The translations under genes were made by a program, and so were the position numbers. The notes below the pieces were generated by a model. It was not told the DNA's origin. It saw only the letters and a list, made by a program, of their open reading frames with translations, and ran no database searches. Shown here one piece after another: positions 26,336 through 35,491 of a DNA stretch of 64,000 nucleotides (position 1 is the stretch's first letter; every line of letters starts with the position of its first letter). The DNA is from Arcanobacterium_A hippocoleae_A (GTDB taxonomy: Bacteria; Actinomycetota; Actinomycetes; Actinomycetales; Actinomycetaceae): the NCBI GenBank assembly GCA_040360365.1, contig CP136412.1; one strand, 5' to 3'.

Positions 26336-27509
26336 CTAGATTTCAATGCCGACGGTGACGGGTTCAGGAACAAGCTTGATTCCAAATTTTTCGAATACCC
26401 CGTCGCGCACCTGACGGGCAAGGGACACGATATCAGCAGCAGCTGCGTCTCCGCGATTTGTTAACGCAAGGGCGTGTTTCGTTGAAATCGACGCACTGCC
26501 CGGCAGCCCGAATCCTGGTTTGAAACCGGCATGAGTAATCAGCCAAGCTGCAGAGGTTTTTATTTGTCCGGCAACTTTCGGGGCAGCTGCACCAATCTGG
26601 TTTTTCGCCGCATTGTTTAATACATCGAATCGCGGCGCATCCTCAGGAAGCTGCATTGCTGTTTCTGCACTAATCACTGGATTCGTGAAGAAAGAACCAA
26701 GTGAGTAGGTATCGCGGTCGGAATCGTCAAGAATCATTCCTTTGCTTGTGCGCAGATTGAGCACCGCCGCACGGACTTCACTCGCCGGCACGCGTTCGCC
26801 AAGCTGCACCCCGAGATGTTTTGCAAGCTGTGCGTAACGAATCGGTTCGCTCAGGGTGGCTCTGCGGAGATGAAAATCAACATCGAGCACAATCCACCGC
26901 GGGCAGCTGCCCCACTCTCCGCTCAGGATTGACTCTTTCAAAACCGAATAGCGGTAGCCAAAATCAAGATCACTGAGGAAAAAGTGCGCTGCTGCCCAGT
27001 TTTCCGGTCAAGTGTTCGGACACTTGCAATTACTCCAGATACGTCTGCTCCGTAGGCGCCGATATTTTGTACTGGCGCTGCACCGGCCGTACCGGGAATC
27101 CCGGAAAGACATTCCAGGCCCATCCAACCGTGTTCAATCGCGTAGACAACAACATTATCCCAAGGCGTCCCAGCTGATACGCGAATGCGCGCCCCGCCGC
27201 AAGCATCTTCATCAAGCAGTGTAATCTCGGCACGAGTATCATGCACCACTACCCCGTTGAATTCAGTATCTCCTGCGAGAATATTTGATCCTCCGCCAAC
27301 GACGAGCAGTTCTTTTTATCAGCATCCGCTGTTTTCAACGCTTCGATGAATTCTTCGCGAGTGCCCGTGTTCACCACTTCGGCAGCTTTTCCTCCCACCC
27401 GGATTGTGGTCATCTGTGCGAGTGCGGATGAATCTCTCCGATAGCGCATTGCAGGTACTGGAGGAATAGTTTTGGTTGGTTCGGTTTCTTCTGGAACTGC
27501 ACAATACAT
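26336..27509 (-). CDS. murB: UDP-N-acetylmuramate dehydrogenase MurB (twice frame-disrupted)
   Basis: A restored 391-residue FAD enzyme that makes UDP-N-acetylmuramate for peptidoglycan. The first piece has MTTIRVGGKAAEVV; adding one base at a T-run (27313-27317) gives VVGGGSNILAGDTEFNGVVV, the FAD pyrophosphate site. The middle holds AGTPWDNVVVYAIEHGWMGLE and SGIPGTAGAAPVQNIGAYG. A second break at five A (26979-26983) is repaired to FLSDLDFGYRYSVLKE, including the catalytic-region Tyr. The end has GLPGSASISTKHALALTNRG. It is essential for wall synthesis, so two true nulls are unlikely. It converges on the lipase gene. Confidence 0.88.
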
Positions 27510-27918
27510 AGTTCAAGCCTACCGCAAGATTTTTTCAAACCTACCGCAGTGCTGAATGCGAAATACACAAAACACGTGGAATATGCGGAATATGTGAAAA
27601 ACTTGAAGCATGTGCACGCAACCGGCGGCAAGAACTAGTTTTTATCACGTAACCGGCGGCAAGAACTCCGCCTAAAATTTCCACCAACCACCACCCCTTA
27701 CATTTCCGCTGGTCACAAGGTTACAAGAACGACGGAGCACACCGTCGGAAACCAAAACCACCCATTTTGCCGCCGCTTACGTTAAAATGCAGATTTCGCT
27801 GTTAATCCGAGTTACTGCTAATCCACGCTTCAGCCATATAACATATATAGCCAATACATACGATGTCCAAATTTGAATCACACACAATATAAGAAATTAC
27901 CGGTAGTCACCCTGGCTG
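27510..27918. other. Spacer with interspersed repeats between adhesin and murB
   Basis: 409 bp with no coding region that I can support; it carries three copies of the interspersed repeat (27615-27788). The murB promoter should lie at its left end. Confidence 0.5.
27615..27788. repeat. Three copies of the interspersed repeat
   Basis: CACGCAACCGGCGGCAAGAA (27615-27634) and CACGTAACCGGCGGCAAGAA (27647-27666) are forward copies; TTTTGCCGCCGCTTACGTTA (about 27765-27784) is an inverted copy. They match the family of the 4.0-4.3 kb cluster. Confidence 0.65.
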
Positions 27919-30900
27919 CTATTCTTTTGTTCGATTACGTAAATACAGTAACCCTGCAATCATGATACTTGCCCCAATGACAAGAATCGCGAATACTCCG
28001 GTGCTACCAGTCAAAGGCAAAGCCGGCATATCGTAGCGTTTATTTTCGATATCCAGTGGAACCACTATCGGAAAGGCAGCTTCTTTCCCCGCCGTTTTCC
28101 CAAATAGTATCCTTTGCTGCTGGCCAGTATAATCCGTTTCTACAATCTGATGAGCGGATATGGTAAGATACCAAATTTTCTCACTCTTCTGATATCCGCT
28201 AGGTGATTCTATCTCGGTAAGTTTATAGCGACCATCTTTAATCTCATTCATATCAGGTACTTTGAGTGCGGTAAATTTTGATTTCCCTACCGTATATTCC
28301 TGCCAATCTTTTGTTAAATTGAAGCTGCGGGTGTAGAAAAAGTTTTCATCGTCAATTTTCGTGAATTGAATTCGAAGTGCTCCGCCAGCTGGGAGCAGCA
28401 AGCATTTCCCATCCACCAGCTCAGTATCTTTACACGCATTATTTGGCTGGATCTTGCGGATATACAAATCCCGCTGAGCGGAAGTCTTTTCATTGCCGAT
28501 TGTCAAAGAAGGCAGCACATGTGCCAAACTGTTCTCTTTCACGGCGCTATCAGCACCCCTAAGCTGATATGTTCCCTCTTCGCTCAACTCAAACTCAATC
28601 GGATCTATGTGCTTATATTCCGGCAAAGGCTGCTCTTCTTTAAGACGATAGATACCTGGGGTGAGATTATCGAAAAGGATTTTTCCTTCACTATTCGTGA
28701 TGATACTATTTTCACCTTGTGTCGGATAGGCGGCGAATGTATTATCGGCAGTTTGCTTTTCTAACGCAAAAATAACTCCCGGCAACACAAATTGTTTCGC
28801 GGCGCTGCTATCCGTCACGTCTTTCTTCAGAATCTCCAACTCTGGAATTTTTTATTACTTATATCTACACAATTGAGATTTTTAATATTTTCATGTGCAC
28901 ACTTCTCTGCAGGCATTAAGTTTACGTTGGATCCTGTAAAGTTTTTCACCACCAGCTTCGAATCATCAGCAGAGTTTGATTCTACCATAAATGTCCATAT
29001 CAAAGAGTCCATTTGCGGATAACCGTTTGGCACACGTATCTCCCTGAGTACATATTTCCCTGGAGATAATTGTTGGAAGTAGAAAGTATCGCCCGGCATC
29101 GACATCCCAACCGTTTCTACTCTATTATCCGGACCTTCAAGTCTGAACATAGATCCTACGAGCTTTTTTCCGCTGGCAAAATCTTTTTCGTAAGCCGTAA
29201 AGAAGGATAATATGTCTCTGGTGCAGGAAGATTCGGCAATTGCACAGTGTGTATACCTGCAGTATTGCTGGAGAAAATCTGGCCTGTTTTATCTCCCGCA
29301 GGTCCAAAAGTCACTGTACCATCTCGATCTACAGCCAACTTATAGAGATTGTTCTTTCCCGCAATGTATCCGCTAGGCGCTATTGTTTCTTGAATATAAT
29401 ACGTCGAAGGATAAGGTAAATTATCAAAGGTGTAAGTGCCGTCGGATAAGGTGACATTGCGCAGAAATGCACCTCTAGCCCCGTTTATGTCAGCAGCAAA
29501 TAAGCTTAATACTGCTGGAGTTTGTGCAGCTTCTGCCTTAATCAGCTGTTTTGTGTTGGCATCAATCTTTTGGATTGTCACCTTAGTAGTTGGCGGAATC
29601 TGCGCCGCCCCCATCCCCATTGAGGGATAATGCCGCGCATAAATACCAGACGAAGTTTCCTAGAATCTACACGGCTAACCGCAATTCGGTTATGAAAAAT
29701 GTTTGTTGATTCAATTCTGGCTGTGTTCTTGTAGAAAGGAGAATTTAAATTAATTTTTTCGTCTTATAGCGCAACAAAATAGTTTTATACCCATCAGGAG
29801 TTGCAGCTTCCCATGCACCATTGCGATTAGTCAAAGATTTAATATGAACACGCAGCCCATAGGCTCGATGTTTATCGTTAGGGGTGTACTCCGTCGGATC
29901 ATTGTAGCGCCGCAGATCCGGTTCGCCATTCATGATGGAATTACGCATATTGTGAGGATCATCTGGCCAAATCCGAATAAGAGTTTCTGGATTATATGCA
30001 TTCGTGGCGCCGTATCCTTGAGCAAGATAAATCTCGACATCTTTTTCATAATGTCTCTTATAGTTGGCCCACTAGTGTAATTTGCAATATTCGGTTCCTC
30101 GCTCCAATTCAGCTGCGGATTATCATTAAACGAATCACGCAGCCACAAATCTTGCGCTAAGACACTCTTCCCGCTGGCGTTAAGGAGAACCTCCCATGTA
30201 AGGTAGTCAAGTCCTTCTTCGTAGAGACTTTTCGTAATGATTCCATCTTTCATCCTCCGAAAATCGGCATCCCAATCAATCGCGGCACTTGTTTGAATCA
30301 CGCTCTTCCGCGGACCTGCATAATCGTGCCCAATCCATGTATTCGTAAATTGAATATCTTTCTCTACTAAAGTTTGCGATGGATCAATAGGATTCAACAG
30401 ATAGTTTGGACTTGGACTCACACCTCCACGGAACTGTTTAATATCACACCCTTTACCAATCGTGTCAATGAGCTCGTTTTTCCCGTCTCCATATGGGTTA
30501 TATGCTACAATCCCGATATTCGCTACCGCACCATTGTATGAGCATCCTTTGATTGGCAATAAGTTCCCAATATCAAATGTTCCCGCAAGATCTATCGGAC
30601 TGGCAGCCTTATCAGTAGCTACAAACGCCAGTTGCTTAGAATTAATCAGATAAACCTCCATCAGCGCCTGTGTTTTATCATTTGGAAACTTGGTGCTGTA
30701 TATATACCCATACGGCTCGTTATAACTAATCTTTCCGTTAATACTGACTTCTTTCGGGAGTTCAAGCAAAAACTCGTCGCCTTTTTTGGTATTTGCAGGA
30801 AGCTTCCAACGCGTTGAAATATAGCTATCATATCCAACCACGTTGTTTGGATTTCCAACTTGGTTTTCTCCACGTTCATAGAAATCAAAAGTCATATGAT

Positions 30901-32236
30901 CAATCGAGACAATGCCATATCTAGCTGGGTCAGCTGTAGGGTCTGGAAGATCAGGTGTCGGAGCAAGCTTACTCAAACTTAGCAGCATTGATCCTTGCAC
31001 ACTATCAAATTCTTTTGTTTGCGCCCATGTACCTTCTGCAGGCGTGTATGCAGGTGTATATTCAATTCGCTGCAACGTACCATTTTGAGATGAAAACTTA
31101 TCCACATCTGCTATCACGATATTTCTTACTTCAGGGGCGATCTGAGCAGAGTAGGATTTCTTAGGAAAATCAGATTCTAAAATGAGTCTCTGCTCTAAAC
31201 GATATTGCGGGTCGACATCATTCCAAAGTCGGGTGGCGGTGATATCTGCTTTCAGCGCTTCGACACTACTCGAACCCAAAGAATGATACATTTTTTCACT
31301 GCCAGCAGTCACAGTAGTAATTAGCTTGCTGATTGCTACACTTCCTGGAGGCACAGGTTGTGCAGCAGCAAAATTTACCATCCGTTTTTCAGTATGAGTA
31401 TGACCAAAGCTATTGGTTTGCGGATTGGGACGTTCTAGGAGATATAGCGCAGCATTAGATTTTCCGCTCTGCAGTTCCTGTGTTTTATCAACTACCGGCC
31501 AAGGCTTCGGCAGAATATCATCGCCTTTTACCAGACTATTACCTTTAATCTGATCTAGTCGATTGTTAATATCTACTACTGTCCATTCAATTGTGTGTTC
31601 TGATATATAGCGACCAAAAATAGTACGATTCTCCTCAAGAATCGGGATTGCTACCGGCCCTTCATGCGGATCATAGTCAGGCAGCTGTGAACCATCCTGA
31701 ACCTGCGGAGCTGCAATCACACGTTTTGCAATGGTGTCCGGGTTCGCATCTGCACCTAATCTGCTCTGATAGTTTCCTAACTGCACAAATAGATCGATGG
31801 CGTATGCAGGTTGTACGTGATTAACGGAAGTGGAGAAAGAGATGCGGGCTTCTTTGTTGGAATCACTTGGCTGCCAAGTAACAGCATACGTACCTAAACC
31901 GGAATTTTGCGGAGATTGCAGAGATTTTCCAGTCGGCTTAGTTAATCCCGATCCAGGCAAAGCAGCAATCGTGACGGTAGGCTTCAGCTGACTAAAAGGT
32001 TCACCCCTCGATCTCAGCGTCACATCCCAACTGATTCTGCTCAGCTTACGTCCATTCTGCGTAAGATGAGCATTGTATTTAACTTCAAATTCCACAGGCT
32101 GTGCAGAGTCAGTCACAGCAGCGTTCACAGATGCCGGCAAAGCCAGAGAACTCATTGCCAACGCCAGCATCAAAACGAATAGTGTTACCCGTACTTTTAG
32201 ATATCCGAAGGCACGTTTCTTAAATTCCCGCACCAT
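27919..32236 (-). CDS. Giant SpaA-type sortase-anchored adhesin (five frame breaks)
   Basis: Adding one base at each of five breaks (30042-30046, 29754-29759, 29656-29658, 29184-29188, 28848-28853) gives one 1,440-residue protein. It has a signal peptide (1-39, ending SVNAA), a ~830-residue N-terminal region with putative adhesive domains, then four SpaA-like modules, each with a YxxxExxxPxGY-type motif (YYIQETIAPSGY, YVLREIRVPNGY, YRLKEEQPLPEY, YKLTEIESPSGY) that usually supplies the Glu for an isopeptide bond. It ends with LPLTG (1408-1412), a membrane span and RNRTKE. GAAGGTGA precedes the ATG. No sortase or backbone pilin is adjacent, so it may be a stand-alone adhesin or a tip pilin encoded away from its partners. 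Confidence 0.8.
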
Positions 32237-33075
32237 TATTTCACCTTCTCAATCTGGTTGTTTAACCACACAGCTATACTTCTCGTTTTCATGCGGTATC
32301 TTCTCTATTTGAGATCTGTTTTCGCCAATGCATAAACAGATCTCTTTTCATGTATTTCTCTTTTTGGGTTTTAACCGCACAAATCCGAAATTCCGAATAA
32401 GAATCATCTTTTTGCATAAGGTAACAAGAGTATCGATATTCGATTTTGTTTACGCAATCTGCGGTACAGTTAGCTCGGTAGTCATTGCAAGGATGTGCCA
32501 ACGGCGCCGTCAGGGTTAACCAGGCGCATTTCAATCTAGTTAAGAGCGTTTCATGATGCTGCGATAAAAAATAGCGACCCAGATGTGAGGATTCGCTATT
32601 ATCAAATAATGCAAAGTATGAAGATTCTGAGCAAACTGCAGGAATAATCCGCGTCAGCCTGCCCCCCCAGCGAGTCTTATGCAGGGGGCGCGGTGATATA
32701 AATGCACTGCCCTTTTATTCAAGGCGGCTTGCGCAATATCGCGATAAATCAGCAGCAAGATTGAAATACTTGGAGTTATATCTTGAAATAACTCCCGGCA
32801 TTCAGTTGCTGCTTTTTGCTGCCGTAAATCATTAATATATGAAAATACAATTAAATACACCAAAACGTGCACATTGGGCTGCAACAGAAAAATCAGTGAA
32901 CGCAGCTTTTTATTCTCAGACTCTCTGCCTAATATTTTCCTGATTTGTTTGTTCTTATCTGCATTGCGAGACGGTATGGCACAATCCATCAAACCGTTTT
33001 TCAGTTTGAAAGCGGAAAGCTTGACAGGAGCGCCCATGCTGATTCTTCCTTACTTGCACCTATGACTCACATTTT

Positions 33076-33100
33076 GTTCATAGGCATAGTGCCTATGAAC
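33076..33100. repeat. Perfect 10-bp inverted repeat
   Basis: GTTCATAGGC (33076-33085) and GCCTATGAAC (33091-33100) with a 5-nt centre. It could be a regulator site or an RNA hairpin; no flanking gene explains it. Confidence 0.55.
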
Positions 33101-33596
33101 GCGCCACATAGAAACATGCCATGTCTGGAGCTGATGTCGGAAACTATTAACCTGTACACAGTCAGAGTCCAGATTAGGTTTATTCAACGCACATTTTCTT
33201 GTAAACGGCAATGCATTCAAAAAATCAACCGCAGACATAACACCGTTTCAATGATAAGTGATAGCGCAATGCCTTGTCCACCCCCGCAACGATAGCTTCG
33301 AACTGCCGCAGATTATTCTTCATATCGTGAACGGAAGTAATTGAAATTTGAGTAATATCCAAGATTTATCGAAGTTAAGGTCACAAATACTAGTTCAGAA
33401 ACGCACATGACATCTGGCATTTTCGCCTCAGCTCGGCAATCAACTTCTATCTTCACGCAGTACTTCAACATTATTTTCGAAATCAGTTATGCCGCTGTCA
33501 GAAAGGATTTTCGTTACATCATCGATGGAAATAATGCATTTTCACCACACGAAATAACTACGGAAACAGCCGACACCGCACAAGAAGCAGGAAACT

Positions 33597-33649
33597 TTTA
33601 CGCAACTGACGGCAAGAAGCAGAAAACTTCACGCAATTGGCGGCGCAAT
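33597..33649 (+). repeat. Two direct copies of the interspersed repeat
   Basis: TTTTACGCAACTGACGGCAA (33597-33616) and CTTCACGCAATTGGCGGCGC (33628-33647), the same family as near 4.1 and 27.6 kb. Confidence 0.6.
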
Positions 33650-33817
33650 ACCTGCATCGCAGTTTCCTGAGTTTCGCAACCGGTGTAATATCAGCCGTGC
33701 CGTATTTCAGGCACTTCGTCTGACCGCTTTCCCGGCTGCTGCAAAACGCAAATTTGAATTTTCCGCACTGCGCAAATTCAGTACGTATTCAATTCCGCAT
33801 TCATTTAGCAGATCTAG

Positions 33818-35087
33818 CTATAAGCCAAGCAACTGCTTTTTCACTGCCTCAAATTCCTCTTGCGAGATTACTCCAGCATCAAAAAGTTTCTTCATATCCA
33901 AGAGCTTTGCAGTGACATCGCTAAAACTTTGCTGCGGCTGCGGCTCATTCGCCGGATTCGGATTTTCTTCCGCTGACTGCGCGGCCGCTTGACCCGGCAT
34001 TTGCGGAGCGTTTTCTCCTGCCGCAAAAGCGCTGTTTTGATTAACCGCAAAAGCGCTATTTTCCTGCGGCATTCCGCCCATCATCCCACCGACGGCGTTC
34101 ATACCTAATCCGAGGAAAGCCATATCAGTTCCCCGCCGTTTTCACCCGCTGCTTGAATCCCGCGGGCAGCAGCTTGCTGGAAGAATGTATTTGCGCGATT
34201 ACCGGAAAGCGCATCTGCCTTCTTCACGTCTTGCAGCAGTTTCCTGGTTTCTTCATCATATTCGATCGCAAGAATTGCGGTCTTGATAATCTCCAGACCG
34301 CGGCTCGTCTTCCATTGATAGGCAGCTTCTACTGCTGCAGAAAGTGAAGCGGCAAAGCCAAGTTGATCGCCTTGAATCCGCGCCATACGGTTCCCCTTGT
34401 CGGGGTTGTTTGTGTAATTCGCGAACGCCGCAGAAAGACTGCCCACGACTTCGTTAAAGAGTTGTTCTCCAGCCGGATTATCGAAATCAGCAAAATCAAA
34501 CACCGGAGCATCTTGAGTCAGGTAAGTCACGGGGACGAAGTTACGGATAAAAAGAATCGGATCGACAATTCGCAGCGTATAGGTACCGCGCGTCACCGCT
34601 CCAACCTGCGTCCCGAAAAATGCGTCGTCCCAATAAATCTCAGATTGCGTTCCAAAGCGATTGTTTGGAATTTCCTTTAAATTCACATAGAATAGGAGCT
34701 GCTGCACAGCAGGAATTCCGCCGAACTTGAACTTTTCAAACGACTGCTTTATCAGCGCGTCAATCACACTATTTCCGGCAAAGATCGAGCGTGCATTCGG
34801 ATCATTACTTTCGTAGATATAAGCGCCTGGCTGTGAAATAAGACCAGTAATTCCGCCGTCTTGCATTGTTACGACGGCAGTCCCCTCCGGCACGATAATC
34901 TTCGTGCCGTTGGTGATAACATTTTGGTTTCCTTTATAGTTTGCCCCGCGTTTGTTGTTAGTGCCCAGAAGAATCCCGGGAATACCCCGGCTGTAGGCGA
35001 AACTTCCGGCAGCGGTCCGAAAAAATCTTTCCACTGATCTGCGAAAGTCCCGCCGATTGATCCTGCGACTGCCTGTATAAAGCCCAT
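33818..35087 (-). CDS. SPFH-domain protein with C-terminal SHOCT segment (twice frame-disrupted)
   Basis: A restored 423-residue protein. It starts MGFIQAVAGSIGGTFADQWKD at 35087; one base added at the C/G run 34975-34980 joins GVFPG to ILLGTNNKRGANYKG. The SPFH/Band-7-like core follows (ITNGTKIIVPEGTAVVTMQDG, LISQPGAYIYESNDP). A second base at four C (34131-34134) joins GENGG to MAFLGLGMNAVGGMMGGMP. The tail after a Gln/Pro/Asn-rich linker, LLDMKKLFDAGVISQEEFEA, is a SHOCT-type oligomerisation segment. This is the YdjI-like virion-core/SPFH family of unknown function, probably a scaffold. It appears monocistronic. Confidence 0.8.
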
Positions 35088-35491
35088 TACAACTCCTGTC
35101 TCGGGAATTATTTTCCGTGTTTCTTAGAAATCAAATCATTTAAATCCGCCAGCCTGAAAACATTATTGTTTTCTTTCAGTCATATGCTACATCTTTTCTC
35201 TTCTTTAAAAGTAAAAAATTGTGAAGTGTTTCACTGTTCGTTAATCGCTGTTTAGCTGCTGTTTACAAACAAAAGCATTCACCTGCGGCACACGAAAATC
35301 AGCATAATAAAAACACAGCAGCCGCGCATTAACATTGGGGATGAGCATTGGCAGCACAGCGAAACTCTAACTTCAGCGCAAATGAGCTGTCCCCCGAAAG
35401 AAAGAACTGAGTTAGTCAATTCAACTTTCGGGGGACAATTACCGGAGTCTATCCAAATCTGAATATTCGCTGCAGGTTCAGCAAAAACTCG
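35088..35491. other. Spacer with hairpin between nucleotidase and SPFH gene
   Basis: About 400 AT-rich bases without coding potential. It contains the stem-loop at 35388-35437 and the promoter of the SPFH gene. Confidence 0.45.
35388..35437 (-). terminator. Long-stem hairpin downstream of the 5'-nucleotidase
   Basis: TGTCCCCCGAAAG (35388-35400) and CTTTCGGGGGACA (35425-35437) form a perfect 13-bp GC-rich stem with a 24-nt loop. T-richness after it is weak, so termination is likely but not certain. Confidence 0.55.

Larger units (their letters stand above)
32237..33817. other. 1.6 kb gene-poor spacer
   Basis: The longest frame, 32654-33037 on minus (127 codons, GGAAG upstream), encodes a basic protein with one hydrophobic stretch and no recognised domain; I do not call it a gene. 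The spacer also holds a perfect 10-bp inverted repeat (33076-33100), an imperfect hairpin near 32563-32603, a seven-C run at 32657 and two copies of the interspersed repeat (33597-33649). Confidence 0.5.

Noticed and set aside
26336..27509. Three separate small genes instead of murB
   Set aside because: The pieces align end to end with consecutive parts of one MurB, and single-base additions fuse them.
32654..33037. A 127-codon minus-strand gene in the spacer upstream of the adhesin
   Set aside because: A weak ribosome site exists, but the protein is unrecognisable and the region looks non-coding; left unannotated.
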